This document shows, one piece after another, positions 1-9,798 of a stretch of 46,496 bases of DNA. The stretch is from Fidelibacterota bacterium (GTDB taxonomy: Bacteria > Fidelibacterota > Marinisomatia > SCGC-AAA003-L08 > JACNLC01). The translations under genes were made by a program, and so were the position numbers. The stretch is from assembly GCA_014381725.1 (NCBI GenBank), contig JACNLC010000031.1, forward strand, positions 1-46,496, written 5' to 3'. A model generated the notes under the pieces. That model saw only the letters and a list, made by a program, of their open reading frames with translations. It ran no database searches and was not told where the DNA came from. Position 1 is the first letter of the stretch; the number at the start of each line of letters is the position of its first letter.

Positions 1-2
1 TA

Positions 3-146
3 GGTCTTTTATCCAATGCTATAATTGATTCAAACTATGGGACTGCGATGAGACATAGAATGGTATTTATGCCATTCATTTTTATAATTGCTTGTCATAT
101 AGTAACTATTATTGTCCCAAACGGAAATAAATATGTATCTGACTAA
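3..146 (+). CDS. C-terminal fragment of a polytopic membrane protein (polysaccharide polymerase-like), cut by the window edge
   Basis: The window opens inside a reading frame whose last 47 codons are open from base 3 to TAA at 144-146. The tail reads SNYGTAMRHRMVFMPFIFII followed by more hydrophobic residues and the short polar end NKYVSD. A basic NxGTAxRHR segment just before the last membrane helix recalls large polytopic proteins next to Wzx flippases in polysaccharide clusters (O-antigen/EPS polymerase or GT39-like). The next gene's ATG (133) lies inside this frame, so the two genes overlap by 14 bases and are probably translationally coupled. Too little is visible to name the family; polymerase is an inference from position and the motif. 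Confidence 0.55.
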   Translation, partial: GLLSNAIIDSNYGTAMRHRMVFMPFIFIIACHIVTIIVPNGNKYVSD

Positions 147-1350
147 ATATATCGGTAAAGTTTCTTTAGTTACTGGATTCGCTTCTCTAACTTTCTTTGC
201 AACTAATATTGTTCTTGCTAGAAAGTTAGAAGTAGAAGATTTTGGTCATTTTTCATTGATTCGATCTCTGGTAATGTTGATTCCTGTTCTTATATTTTTG
301 GGTTTTAGCAATTCCATAATAAGATTTTCAAAGTTTAATGTAATATCTCAATATAATATTTTTAAACCGATTAAAAAAGTTTCAATATTTAGTGTAATAT
401 TTGCTGTGTTTATTATAGGCTTCGTAAAATATTTATATTCTCTAGATATGCTAGATTCTTTAGTATTATTAGGTTCATCTTGGATATTAGGAAGACTGTG
501 GATTTCAAATTCTTTATTGAGAATAAATGAACAGTATTTAACGGCACAATTGTTACCTTTTGCATGGAAGTTCATTTTACTATTTTTGATAATTGTTTTG
601 GTATTGTTTGATAAAGTTAGCTTAATCTCTGCTTTAGTGGTTTTATTTTTCTCATTTATTGTATCTTATTTTTATGGAATTAGAAAAGAAAAACAGTTTA
701 AGTGTGGAACAAAAGAGTTGTCAGTTAAAAAAATCTATTTGACAGGTCTATCTTTTTTCTTTGTTAATCTATTAAGTTTGTTTATGTCACAGTTTGATAA
801 ATTAAGTATTGCGAAATTATTTTCTAATGAAAGTGTTGCCATTTATACTGGAGTTTCACTTATTGCACTAACTTCATTTAATTTATTAGGAACATCAGTT
901 GGATATGTTCTAATGCCACATTTAAGCAAAAATAAAATAATTAGTAAGACTGAGTTTATACTTTATGTGTTTATAGTTCCAATTATTTTATATTTATTAT
1001 TCTTTAATTTTGGTGAAATTTTTAATGATTTGTTTTACAAAAATAAGTATTCAAATTATCCAGTAATTTTTCAATTGACTTTAGTTATAGCGGTTTTGCA
1101 ATATTATAATAATTTAATCCAATTTTCAATAGGTGGAATAGGAAGTAACAAACATGTAATACAGTATTTATTTTTAATTATTATATCATCAGTAATTATA
1201 GTATTCACTTATATTTTACTGAAAAATACGACACTTATTGGTGAAAACAGGTTAGTTGGATTAATTATTTCAATTCTCATTGGTTGGATGTTTAGAGTAT
1301 TCTTTGGTGGAGGACTATTAATTGGCAAGTTGTTGAAAGCAAGAAAATGA
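133..1350 (+). CDS. Wzx-type polysaccharide flippase (MOP superfamily)
   Basis: This is a 405-residue, almost wholly hydrophobic protein with about 12 predicted membrane helices. It has the N-terminal pattern of the polysaccharide biosynthesis/flippase family (TGFASLTFFATNIVLARKL, then EDFGHFSLIRSL), where the first two helices are joined by a short basic loop. Members flip lipid-linked oligosaccharide repeat units across the inner membrane. An in-frame TTG exists at 112, but ATG at 133 is preferred: ACGGA lies 8 bases upstream, and the start overlaps the end of the previous gene. Glycosyltransferases and a WecA-like enzyme follow, so a surface polysaccharide role fits. The substrate cannot be read from sequence. 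Confidence 0.8.
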   Translation: MYLTKYIGKVSLVTGFASLTFFATNIVLARKLEVEDFGHFSLIRSLVMLIPVLIFLGFSNSIIRFSKFNVISQYNIFKPIKKVSIFSVIFAVFIIGFVKYLYSLDMLDSLVLLGSSWILGRLWISNSLLRINEQYLTAQLLPFAWKFILLFLIIVLVLFDKVSLISALVVLFFSFIVSYFYGIRKEKQFKCGTKELSVKKIYLTGLSFFFVNLLSLFMSQFDKLSIAKLFSNESVAIYTGVSLIALTSFNLLGTSVGYVLMPHLSKNKIISKTEFILYVFIVPIILYLLFFNFGEIFNDLFYKNKYSNYPVIFQLTLVIAVLQYYNNLIQFSIGGIGSNKHVIQYLFLIIISSVIIVFTYILLKNTTLIGENRLVGLIISILIGWMFRVFFGGGLLIGKLLKARK

Positions 1351-1402
1351 TAAACTACTATATTGGAACTTATAACTTGAAACTTATTTTAAAGGCATTG
1401 AT

Positions 1403-2299
1403 GTGAATTATACTAGGATAATACCAAACCAAAATATTAGATTTAAGATTCTTTCTTTAATTAAACATGTTCCTGATAGATTAATAATTATTATACAGTA
1501 TTATTTGAAGTTATCAAGAATCCCAAATATTAATAATCCTGTAAGATTTACGGAAAAATTGCAGTGGTATAAACTATATTATCGCAATCCATTGATGACA
1601 TTATGTGCCGATAAATATAAAGTAAGAGAGTATATTAAATCCAAAAAATTAGATGGTATCTTAAATCACTTAATTGGAGTTTTTGAAAATTTTGATGAAA
1701 TTGATTTTACTTCATTACCTCATCGATTTGTGATGAAAACAACAAATGGTAGCGGGACAAATATAATTTGTAAAGATAAATCAAAATTCGATATTAAAGA
1801 TGCAAAAAGTAAGATTGAAACTTGGTTAAAAAGAAATAATTATGCATCTGGAAGAGAATGGTGTTATAAAAATATTAAACCTCAAATAATAATTGAAGAA
1901 TTCCTTGAAGATAGTATGAGTAGTTTTGAAGGACTAAATGATTATAAGTTCTTTTGTTTTAATGGCAGAATTGAATACATTGCTGTAGATGTAAATAGAG
2001 AGATAGCTCATAGGAGAAATTTATATAATATTAATTGGAACTATATTAAGGTTTATGGCAACGATGCTTGTTCTTTTGGTGATTGTCTGGAAAAACCAAA
2101 AAAAATTGATGAAATGTTGCGGGTGGCTAGAAAACTATCTAAAGATTTTCCGTTTGCTAGAGTTGATTTATATTTAGTTAAAAACAAAATTATATTTGGT
2201 GAGTTAACTTTCTATCCTTGGACAGGCTATGTTAGTTTTACTCCTGATGAATTTGATTTTGATTTGGGAGAGAAGTTGGCTCTCCCGGTAAAATATTAA
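1403..2299 (+). CDS. TupA-like ATP-grasp protein (polysaccharide-linked)
   Basis: A 298-residue soluble protein matching the TupA-like ATP-grasp family. The family opening is present (PVRFTEKLQWYKLYYRNPLM, then CADKYKVREY), followed by FVMKTTNGSGTN as the nucleotide-binding loop, IIIEEFLED, and DYKFFCFNGRIEYI. Family members sit in capsule, teichuronopeptide and LPS clusters and are thought to ligate amino acids or act on sugars. The start is GTG at 1403 with AAAGG at 1391-1395. The overlapping ATG at 1401 is immediately followed by a stop. The gene lies between the flippase and a glycosyltransferase, so it probably modifies the same polysaccharide. The exact reaction is unknown. Confidence 0.75.
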   Translation: MNYTRIIPNQNIRFKILSLIKHVPDRLIIIIQYYLKLSRIPNINNPVRFTEKLQWYKLYYRNPLMTLCADKYKVREYIKSKKLDGILNHLIGVFENFDEIDFTSLPHRFVMKTTNGSGTNIICKDKSKFDIKDAKSKIETWLKRNNYASGREWCYKNIKPQIIIEEFLEDSMSSFEGLNDYKFFCFNGRIEYIAVDVNREIAHRRNLYNINWNYIKVYGNDACSFGDCLEKPKKIDEMLRVARKLSKDFPFARVDLYLVKNKIIFGELTFYPWTGYVSFTPDEFDFDLGEKLALPVKY

Positions 2300-2309
2300 A
2301 GTTTAGAAA

Positions 2310-3422
2310 ATGAAAATTATATTAATTGCAAATACATCTTGGTATCTCTATAATTTTAGGAGACCACTATTAAAGGAACTCATTGTTCAAGGTTATGAAG
2401 TCCATACAATTTCTCCTGTAGATGGCTATACAGAAAAACTTAATGAGTTAGGCATTACTACTCATAATATCAAAATTTCTAGGTCTGGTCTATCTCCTGT
2501 TAAAGATACCAGATTAATGTTCTCATTATTCAATCTATATCGCAAAGTTAAACCGGATATTATTCATCACTTTACTGTTAAACCGGTTATTTGGGGAAGT
2601 ATTGCTTCAAGATTATTCTCCAAAATTAGAGTGATAAATTCAATTCCAGGTTTAGGGATTGTATTTAAAGGAAATAAATTTACAAAATTTATTGTAACAA
2701 CATTATACAAGTTTGCCTTTCGTAAGAAACATAAAGTGATATTTCAGAATCCAGATGATTATAAAATATTTTTAAGTGAGAAACTTGTCGATGAAAAACA
2801 GTGTTCATTGATATTAAGTTCTGGTGTAGATACTGAGTATTTTGTAAAAACAATGAAGAAAATCAATAACACTACAGTTACATTTGGAGTTATGGCAAGA
2901 TTATTATGGAGCAAAGGAATTAGAGAGTTTGTAAAAGCATCACATAGGATTGTTAGTGAATTTCCACATGCAAAATTCATAATATTAGGCAGCCCAGATT
3001 TAGGAAGTAAAGATTCTATTCCGCTTGAATGGTTGGAAAAAACCAATTCTAAATATGACTATATTATTTGGATAGAACATACTGAAGATGTTCGACCATT
3101 TTTAGATGATATTGATGTGTTTGTTTTGCCAAGTTATTATCCCGAAGGCGTTCCAAAATCACTCATTGAATCAGCATCATTTAGCTTACCTTTGATTACA
3201 ACTGATACACCAGGGTGTAAGGAAGTTGTAGAAAATGGATGTAATGGTTATCTTGTTAAGCCAAACGATGTTGATGAATTAGTAAATTCAATGAAAAATT
3301 TGATAAATGACACGAACAAACGGATTGAATTTGGGAAACATAGTAGAGACTTAGCCATAAGAAAGTTTGATGTGAAAAATGTAAATAACAGAACAATTGA
3401 TTTATATGAGTCAATAGAATAA
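2310..3422 (+). CDS. Glycosyltransferase, GT4 family (GT-B fold)
   Basis: A 370-residue GT-B glycosyltransferase. The N-terminal half starts MKIILIANTSWYLYNFRRPL and contains PDIIHHFTVKPVIWGSIA and INSIPGLG, typical of PglA/WbpH/CapM-like enzymes that add a sugar to a membrane-bound undecaprenyl-diphosphate intermediate. The C-terminal half has FGVMARLLWSKGIREF and the donor-binding signature YPEGVPKSLIES (around residue 277; E-x7-E pattern), followed by TTDTPGCKEVV. It follows the ATP-grasp gene by 10 bases in the polysaccharide cluster. The donor sugar cannot be deduced; N-acetylhexosamine is a reasonable guess from the closest-looking relatives. Confidence 0.85.
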   Translation: MKIILIANTSWYLYNFRRPLLKELIVQGYEVHTISPVDGYTEKLNELGITTHNIKISRSGLSPVKDTRLMFSLFNLYRKVKPDIIHHFTVKPVIWGSIASRLFSKIRVINSIPGLGIVFKGNKFTKFIVTTLYKFAFRKKHKVIFQNPDDYKIFLSEKLVDEKQCSLILSSGVDTEYFVKTMKKINNTTVTFGVMARLLWSKGIREFVKASHRIVSEFPHAKFIILGSPDLGSKDSIPLEWLEKTNSKYDYIIWIEHTEDVRPFLDDIDVFVLPSYYPEGVPKSLIESASFSLPLITTDTPGCKEVVENGCNGYLVKPNDVDELVNSMKNLINDTNKRIEFGKHSRDLAIRKFDVKNVNNRTIDLYESIE

Positions 3423-3544
3423 AAAAATTGAATAAACTTTGATATTATATATGAAGAAAACTAACTTGAGATGTGGATTACACAAACAATACATACAATA
3501 GATATTGATAAATGGTCTGAAATTCATCAGAATAATTTTAAACT

Positions 3545-5137
3545 ATGAACTATTTGTTAATTATACTTGTTCCATTTTTGCTTACAATGCTTATGATGCC
3601 GATTGGTATTAAAATATTGACACATCTAAAAGTAATGGATTTACCTGATCATCGCAAAGTCCACGACCAACCGATTCCAAGCACTGGTGGAGGTATTTTC
3701 TTTATTTCGTTTGTTTTAACTATAATCTTTTTTTTCATCTATCAATCCTCTATTGAAATTGATTTAACACTAAAAGCATACTTTGTTGGTGTTACTTTTT
3801 TGGTTATCATTGGTATTGCTGATGATGTTAAACCTGTATCAGCATCATATAAATTTTCTGCACAATTGCTTGCGGCATTTTTATTTACAAGTTTGACAAA
3901 AATCCATCTTACAATTCCTTATTTAGGTGAATATCCGATAGTTTCGTTTATTATCATCATTTTATTTATTGTTGGAATTACCAATTCAATAAATCTGATT
4001 GATGGAATGGATGGCTTAGCAGCAGGTATAAGTATCATTGCACTTGGATTCCTCGCGTTTTTCTTAAAGGGAACGATTTATTTTCCATTTATCCTTATTA
4101 TGCTAAGTGTAATATTCGGATTCTTAAGAGCAAATACATTTCCTGCAATGATTTTTATGGGAGATGGTGGTAGTTATTTTTTGGGTTATTCTCTCGCTAT
4201 TTTTAGTTTGATTTCAGTTGGAAATCTGTTAATACCAATTTGGTTTCCGATATTGATTTTAGGCATCCCGATATTAGATACGACACTAGTATTTATTAAA
4301 CGAATCATTGAGAGGAGATCAATATTTTCTCCTGACAAGAATCACATCCATCATAGATTTCTCAAAAAGGGAGTTTCTCACAAGAACGCAGTATTTCTAT
4401 TGTATTCATTGCAAGCACTGATAGCAATGATTGGTTGGGCGATAATATTTGACATCACAAAGTACTATTGGTGGGCGTTAACTATCCTTGTATTATTGAC
4501 ATTGCAACACGGATTTTTGATTTTAAGAGATGATGTAAAGAAAATAACAGTTAATAATCAACAGATGTTTACAAAGATATTCGATAAAATTCCACTCTTT
4601 AAGCGAGCGTATGTCTTGTATTTTCTTTCATTTCTTGTGATTTTATCCGGAATGCAAATTCACATTATTGATAAATTGTCAGGATCGGAAATTATTATCA
4701 TTTTCATTTCTTTGATTACAGCATTTTTGTTTATCGTAGATCATAACACAGGTCGTTCTTCTAATGTAAGTATTGGTATGATTATTTTGGCAGGACTAAC
4801 TATGATGTTAAGTTATCCGAATAGTGGTTTGGCGTTAACTAAATTTGATAATTTCGTTTGGATATATCTTGTATTGGGTGTGATTCTATCTTCGATTGGG
4901 ATGTATAAAAAAAGACATTTCTTTGATTCTCCAACGGAGTATTTATTGATTATAATTATAATTTTTGCATCGCTAAATACTTCGATTGTGGGATTGGCTT
5001 ATACCTCCTTACATTTAGTCATCTTGTTTTTGGTCTATAAGATTCTTTTGCAGGATGAAATGGTTCGGAAACATAATATAATCTACATTTTGAATATTTT
5101 AACTTTGTGTATAATGATTCTATTGAATCCGAATTAA
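3545..5137 (+). CDS. Undecaprenyl-phosphate sugar-1-phosphate transferase, WecA/TagO family, with extended C-terminus
   Basis: This is a polytopic membrane enzyme of the MraY/WecA/TagO (PNPT) family, which starts repeat-unit synthesis by moving GlcNAc-1-phosphate, or a similar sugar phosphate, onto undecaprenyl phosphate. It shows [19 protein letters not shown] near the N-terminus, [16 protein letters not shown] (about residue 150), [12 protein letters not shown], and the cytosolic [10 protein letters not shown] loop (about residue 267). These motifs put it with WecA/TagO/WbpL rather than MraY. At 530 residues it is much longer than the usual 320-380. After residue about 330 it carries roughly seven more hydrophobic segments. 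No clear SD precedes ATG 3545. Confidence 0.88.
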   Translation: MNYLLIILVPFLLTMLMMPIGIKILTHLKVMDLPDHRKVHDQPIPSTGGGIFFISFVLTIIFFFIYQSSIEIDLTLKAYFVGVTFLVIIGIADDVKPVSASYKFSAQLLAAFLFTSLTKIHLTIPYLGEYPIVSFIIIILFIVGITNSINLIDGMDGLAAGISIIALGFLAFFLKGTIYFPFILIMLSVIFGFLRANTFPAMIFMGDGGSYFLGYSLAIFSLISVGNLLIPIWFPILILGIPILDTTLVFIKRIIERRSIFSPDKNHIHHRFLKKGVSHKNAVFLLYSLQALIAMIGWAIIFDITKYYWWALTILVLLTLQHGFLILRDDVKKITVNNQQMFTKIFDKIPLFKRAYVLYFLSFLVILSGMQIHIIDKLSGSEIIIIFISLITAFLFIVDHNTGRSSNVSIGMIILAGLTMMLSYPNSGLALTKFDNFVWIYLVLGVILSSIGMYKKRHFFDSPTEYLLIIIIIFASLNTSIVGLAYTSLHLVILFLVYKILLQDEMVRKHNIIYILNILTLCIMILLNPN

Positions 5138-5154
5138 TTGGGAAGGAAATTACT

Positions 5155-6078
5155 TTGAGAGTATTAGTTACAGGTGGAGCAGGTTTTATAGGATCACATC
5201 TATGTGAAATATTACTAAAATCCAAACACGATGTAATTTGTTTGGATAATTTATTTACAGGTTCAAAAGATAACATTCGGCACTTATTGAATAACGATCA
5301 TTTTGAATTTATCCGACACGATATTGTGGAATCAATTTTGCTTGAAGTTGATCAGATTTATAATTTAGCATGCCCGGCTAGTCCGGTTCACTATCAATAC
5401 AATCCGGTAAAAACAGTTAAAACATCTATAATGGGTGCAATAAATATGCTGGGATTGGCCAAGCGAGTTAAAGCAAGAATCCTACAAACTTCAACAAGCG
5501 AAGTTTATGGCAATCCTGAAATCCATCCACAGCCAGAATCATATTGGGGAAATGTAAATCCTATCGGAGTTCGTTCTTGTTATGACGAAGGTAAACGATG
5601 CGCGGAAACACTTTTTTTCGATTATCATCGACAGAATAAGGTAGATATTAGAGTGGCGAGAATATTCAATACTTATGGTGCAAGAATGCAACCGGATGAT
5701 GGGAGAGTAGTCAGTAATTTCATTATTCAGGCACTGAAAAATGAAAACATTACTATTTATGGGGATGGCAGTCAGACACGTTCATTTTGCTATATTGATG
5801 ATATGGTTGAAGGACTTATCAAACTTATGGAAAGCGATGAAATAGGTCCGATAAATTTAGGAAATCCAAATGAAATATCGATTAAGGAAATTGCTGAGAA
5901 AATTGTAACATTCAGTAAATCATCATCAAAAATTTCATATCACAAATTACCAGAAGATGATCCTGTAAGAAGACAACCCAATATAGATTTGGCGAAGAGA
6001 ATACTCAATTGGAATCCGACAATTACTTTAGATGAAGGTTTACAGAAAACGATAGCATATTTTATGGATTCAAAATGA
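5155..6078 (+). CDS. UDP-glucuronate decarboxylase (UDP-xylose synthase, UXS type), SDR family
   Basis: An extended short-chain dehydrogenase that converts UDP-glucuronate to UDP-xylose with bound NAD. Visible are the Rossmann loop GGAGFIGSH (residues 7-15), the UXS signature [18 protein letters not shown], the catalytic STSEVYG and SCYDEGKR (Tyr143, Lys147), [10 protein letters not shown], and [15 protein letters not shown]. The start is TTG at 5155: GGGAAGGA at 5140-5147 gives good spacing, and the protein then begins directly with the [11 protein letters not shown] strand. An upstream ATG at 5107 would overlap the previous gene and add a tail atypical of the family. It probably supplies a pentose donor for the neighbouring polysaccharide genes. 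A dTDP-glucose dehydratase is less likely because of the PASP motif. Confidence 0.88.
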   Translation: MRVLVTGGAGFIGSHLCEILLKSKHDVICLDNLFTGSKDNIRHLLNNDHFEFIRHDIVESILLEVDQIYNLACPASPVHYQYNPVKTVKTSIMGAINMLGLAKRVKARILQTSTSEVYGNPEIHPQPESYWGNVNPIGVRSCYDEGKRCAETLFFDYHRQNKVDIRVARIFNTYGARMQPDDGRVVSNFIIQALKNENITIYGDGSQTRSFCYIDDMVEGLIKLMESDEIGPINLGNPNEISIKEIAEKIVTFSKSSSKISYHKLPEDDPVRRQPNIDLAKRILNWNPTITLDEGLQKTIAYFMDSK

Positions 6079-7688
6079 TTAGTATTTGTTTAAAAACCGT
6101 TGAAGCTGTTAGTACAATTTTTGTCTATTTGACCCACAACGTAAGTCGTGGGTTACTACAATTACTGGTAGATTTGAACCATTTTAATGGTGTAAGATGC
6201 AAGTTGTTATTTGGAATGATATTTTTGTCATTAGTTTTTTCTCAAGGATTAACTGTTGATAAACCTAAGATTAATCTCATCAATGCGGAAATTAAGTCAA
6301 TTCAAAATAAACAAGTATTGGAAGAATTATATATTTTTCCTGTTCGTGAGAAGGTAGCCTCGAAACAGTGTTTGAATTTGTTTAGTAAATTCACAAAAAA
6401 AGTTATAGTAGAGCCTGTTATGGCAATTCGAGGTAGCTCTGCAGGATTTGAAATGGACTCAATTTATACACCGTCATCGGTATTCTGGATTACTCCAGGA
6501 ATCAAAGTATCGGGAAATATTCCACTCATCAATCCATTATCTAATGTGTGGATTTATGCTTGGGGTAGATTTAACAAACACTCTGCTTATGGATTTAATG
6601 GAGGTCATCCTGAATCAGGGCAAGATATATTTCAATATTCACCAACTCCAAATGCAGAATATTTAGTCCATACAAAAGAACCAGATAACGGAATTGATTT
6701 TGATGAAGGACAAGGCGGAATTACATTAATGTCACCATCTTTCAATGTAACTTTTGGGAAATTCAATTCGAGTTTGGGACCGTTTTATAGAGGAAATTTA
6801 AGTGTATCACGCGAAACACCTAGTTCACAGCAATTTCGTATAAACTGGGAAATAGGTAGTAAAATATTGTTTACATATTTGGTTGGATATTTGCAATCAG
6901 GCATTCCGGATACATCTCTAGAGAAATTTTACGAATCAGGAGGGGAAGTTAACAGAACACCAAGTGTTTCAAGATATGTAGTGAACCATCGATTAGATTT
7001 CTCACTAACGCAGAATTTCAGAATTGGTCTTTATGAACAAATAATTGTAGGTGCAAGAAATATGCCATTGACTTATTTGAATCCTTTAACTCCATATTGG
7101 TCTGCTCAACATGAATTGGGAGATTTAGATAATGTTCAAATGGGATTTGATTGTGATTGGATTGTTGCAAATTCTAGAATTTATGGAGCTTTTTATATGG
7201 ATGAGTGGTCTCCTTATGCAACATTTGATAAGGGTAATAATCACAATTGGTTTGCTTGGCAATTAGGTATTTCTCAATTACTATTGAACAATTTACTATT
7301 AAAAACTGAATTTACAAAAATGACCCCTCAAGTCTATGCTCATAAATTTGACATTAATTTACCGGAACATCACTCAGAACCAATTGGATTTTGGAGCGAT
7401 GGAAATTCTGATGATTTGTGGATTGGATTATTTTATTTGAATGATAATTATTCTGCAGAAATATCCTACGAAAAAACTCGTTTTGGAAACAAAGAATATG
7501 GAGTGGATATTTTGTTTTTATCAGGAGATTTTAAACAGAGAGAAGTTTATAGTATAAAATTCAATAAACAACTTCCGGTTAATTTCAACACATATGTCTC
7601 AATGCGTTATTTTGATACTTCTAAACTCTATAAAGAAAATAAATTTATTGATGTTCAATTTGCATTACTTTATAATATTCCATTTTAG
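6075..7688 (+). CDS. Wzi-like capsule assembly outer-membrane protein
   Basis: A beta-barrel protein resembling the capsule-assembly Wzi family, which anchors capsule at the outer membrane. It has [40 protein letters not shown], a repeated aromatic strand pattern, a conserved [11 protein letters not shown]-type segment, and a terminal aromatic (IPF). A hydrophobic signal peptide ([16 protein letters not shown]) sits at codons 43-58, unusually far from the ATG at 6075. That ATG overlaps the stop of the previous gene (ATGA), but codons 6-40 are encoded by an interspersed hairpin repeat. The native start is therefore more likely TTG 6204 or ATG 6216, though neither has a good SD. It closes the polysaccharide cluster. 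Confidence 0.72.
   Translation: MISICLKTVEAVSTIFVYLTHNVSRGLLQLLVDLNHFNGVRCKLLFGMIFLSLVFSQGLTVDKPKINLINAEIKSIQNKQVLEELYIFPVREKVASKQCLNLFSKFTKKVIVEPVMAIRGSSAGFEMDSIYTPSSVFWITPGIKVSGNIPLINPLSNVWIYAWGRFNKHSAYGFNGGHPESGQDIFQYSPTPNAEYLVHTKEPDNGIDFDEGQGGITLMSPSFNVTFGKFNSSLGPFYRGNLSVSRETPSSQQFRINWEIGSKILFTYLVGYLQSGIPDTSLEKFYESGGEVNRTPSVSRYVVNHRLDFSLTQNFRIGLYEQIIVGARNMPLTYLNPLTPYWSAQHELGDLDNVQMGFDCDWIVANSRIYGAFYMDEWSPYATFDKGNNHNWFAWQLGISQLLLNNLLLKTEFTKMTPQVYAHKFDINLPEHHSEPIGFWSDGNSDDLWIGLFYLNDNYSAEISYEKTRFGNKEYGVDILFLSGDFKQREVYSIKFNKQLPVNFNTYVSMRYFDTSKLYKENKFIDVQFALLYNIPF
6092..6196 (+). repeat. Interspersed multi-hairpin repeat, copy 1
   Basis: The repeat has three successive dyads. They are a degenerate AAACCGTTGAAGCTGTT (6094-6110), a main stem ACCCACAAC/GTCGTGGGT (6132-6140 with 6145-6153, loop GTAA, one A-C mismatch), and a perfect ACCATT/AATGGT (6178-6183 with 6186-6191). 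The same first two dyads in the same order and spacing recur at 38282-38340, so this is a repeat family rather than a lone hairpin. It lies between the decarboxylase stop and the signal peptide of the Wzi-like gene and is open in that gene's frame. Confidence 0.7.
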
Positions 7689-7747
7689 TTCTTTGTCTGC
7701 ACCGAGTTAATATTCATAAATTCCACGATTGAAAGAGGGACAAAAAT

Positions 7748-9019
7748 ATGTTATCAATAAAATATATTCGTGAAAACATCGATTTAGTAAAAGAATCAGC
7801 AAAAAATAAAAACTCCGATGTAAATCTTGATGAGATTGTTAAACTTGATGAAAATCGTAGAGAAATAATTAAAGAAGCTGATGATCATAAGGCAAAGCGA
7901 AATGTTGTTTCTCAAGCAATTGCTCAAAAAAAGAGAAATGGAGAAAATTCAGATCAAGAAATATCTGATATGCGAATGGTCTCTGACAAAATTAAGGAAC
8001 TGGATGGAGATCTGAAAATTATTGAAGAAAAGCTTCATTCCTGTTTACTTTATGTCCCGAATGTTATTCATCCGTCAGTACCGATAGGGTTTGATGAATC
8101 TGATAATGTTACCATCAGAGAGTGGGGAGAATTACCTGAATATTCTTTTGGATTACAAGATCATTTGGAAATTGGTGAGAATCTAAAGTTGTTTGATTTC
8201 AAGCGAGCATCAAAAATATCAGGTTCTGGATTTCCTCTATATACTGGAATTGGTGCAAAGTTAGAGCGTTCTCTAATAAATTATATGTTGGATTTACATA
8301 CAGAAAAGCACGGATATACTGAGTTGTTTCCACCATTTTTGACTAATCGCGATGCAACTCAAACAACAGGTCAATTACCCAAATTTGCTGAGGATATGTA
8401 TCATATTCCAGCTGATGATTTATTTTGCATTTCAACTGCTGAGGTTCCTGTAACCAATATACATAAAGATGAAACACTTTTAGAAGATGATCTCCCGAAG
8501 AAATATTCAGCGTATAGTGCATGTTTCCGTCGGGAAGCTGGAAGTTACGGGAAAGAAACAAGAGGATTGTTGAGAGTACATCAATTCAACAAGGTTGAAA
8601 TGGTGAAATTTGTTAAACCAGAAGAATCTTACGAAGAGCTTGAAAAATTACTTGTGGATGCAGAAGAAGTTTTACAAAGTTTGAATTTGCATTATAGAGT
8701 TAGAGCATTGGCTTCTGGAGATTTGTCTTTTGCAGCAGCAAAATGTTTCGATATAGAAGTTTGGGCACCTGGTATGCAAAAGTACTTGGAAGTATCAAGT
8801 TGCAGTAATTTTCAAGATTTTCAAGCACGAAGAGGTAATATCAGATATCGCAGGAAATCTGATAACAAAGTAGATTTCGTTCATACTCTTAATGGTTCCG
8901 GAGTAGCAACTCCACGACTAATGATTGCATTGTTAGAGACATATCAACAAGACGACGGAAGTGTTATTATCCCAAAAGTTCTTCAACCATACTTGAAAGC
9001 TGATATTTTATTACCATGA
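7748..9019 (+). CDS. serS: Seryl-tRNA synthetase
   Basis: Class II aminoacyl-tRNA synthetase charging tRNA-Ser. It is 423 residues, the normal length. The N-terminal long coiled-coil arm (residues about 25-105, starting MLSIKYIRENIDLVKE) is followed by the class II core. Motif 2 is visible in CFRREAGSYGKETRGLLRVH and motif 3 in NGSGVATPRLMIALLETYQ. The serine-specific TAEVPVTN and EVSSCSNFQDFQARR are also present. AGAGGG lies just upstream of ATG 7748. The plsC-like gene starts within its stop codon (ATGA), so the two are cotranscribed. Confidence 0.98.
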   Translation: MLSIKYIRENIDLVKESAKNKNSDVNLDEIVKLDENRREIIKEADDHKAKRNVVSQAIAQKKRNGENSDQEISDMRMVSDKIKELDGDLKIIEEKLHSCLLYVPNVIHPSVPIGFDESDNVTIREWGELPEYSFGLQDHLEIGENLKLFDFKRASKISGSGFPLYTGIGAKLERSLINYMLDLHTEKHGYTELFPPFLTNRDATQTTGQLPKFAEDMYHIPADDLFCISTAEVPVTNIHKDETLLEDDLPKKYSAYSACFRREAGSYGKETRGLLRVHQFNKVEMVKFVKPEESYEELEKLLVDAEEVLQSLNLHYRVRALASGDLSFAAAKCFDIEVWAPGMQKYLEVSSCSNFQDFQARRGNIRYRRKSDNKVDFVHTLNGSGVATPRLMIALLETYQQDDGSVIIPKVLQPYLKADILLP

Positions 9020-9729
9020 AAAGTATCTTTCGAACACTATGGATTGTCTTCCACATGACAATTGCAACAATTTTGATTGGATTTATCGTAATATTAGTTG
9101 GTTACTTTGATCATAAAAAGAATATAACAGGTATTTTTGGACGGTTGTGGGGTAGATGGGTTTTATGGTCAACTGGAATAAATTATACAATCACAGGACT
9201 TCAAAATTTGGAACCGAATCAGCAATATATATTTGTTTCAAATCACGAGAGTGCTTTGGATATTCCACTTTGCGTAGCAGGTTTACCATATAATAATGTA
9301 TTTTTGGCAAAGAAAGAATTGTTTAAGATTCCTATTTTTGGTTGGGCAATGCACGCAGCGGGTATGGTAAGAGTTAATAGACAAAATCGTGAAAAAGCCA
9401 AAAAATCTATTGATCGTGCACTAAAACAAATCAGTAAAACTGATATTTCGATTATGATTTATCCGGAAGGAACTCGAACTCGAACTGGTGATTTGTTACC
9501 ATTTAAGAAGGGTAGTTTTCTGTTAGCCGTAAAGTCAGGACTTCCAGTAGTTCCAATAACTGTAAAGGGAATGTTCACAATACTTTCTAAGCATTCTTTT
9601 AGATTATCACCAGGCAAAGTGGAATTGATAATTGATAAACCAATTACTACATCTGAATTGTCCGAGGATGACAGAGATTATTTACTTGAAAAAACTCGAA
9701 ACAGTATTCAGAAAAATAAGGAAAATTAG
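9016..9729 (+). CDS. plsC: 1-acyl-sn-glycerol-3-phosphate acyltransferase
   Basis: A 237-residue membrane acyltransferase that makes phosphatidic acid from lysophosphatidic acid. An N-terminal membrane helix (IATILIGFIVILVGYF) precedes the PlsC domain. The catalytic HX4D box is NHESALD, the substrate-binding box is YPEGTRTRTGDLLPFKKG, and GLPVVPITVKG forms the fourth conserved block. ATG 9016 overlaps the serS stop codon (ATGA), which fixes the start. Other acyltransferases share HX4D, but the length and the EGTR block fit PlsC. Confidence 0.92.
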   Translation: MKSIFRTLWIVFHMTIATILIGFIVILVGYFDHKKNITGIFGRLWGRWVLWSTGINYTITGLQNLEPNQQYIFVSNHESALDIPLCVAGLPYNNVFLAKKELFKIPIFGWAMHAAGMVRVNRQNREKAKKSIDRALKQISKTDISIMIYPEGTRTRTGDLLPFKKGSFLLAVKSGLPVVPITVKGMFTILSKHSFRLSPGKVELIIDKPITTSELSEDDRDYLLEKTRNSIQKNKEN

Positions 9730-9798
9730 GAGTTATAATTTTAGTTTTTTCCAATTTGAATTTTACTTAACTTTCCTTTGTAGCTAAGGGAATAAAAT

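Noticed and set aside
3423-3544. 122-base spacer with a small CTGA/TCAG dyad before the WecA-like gene
   Set aside because: The stem is four base pairs in AT-rich DNA. No promoter, SD or ORF could be supported.
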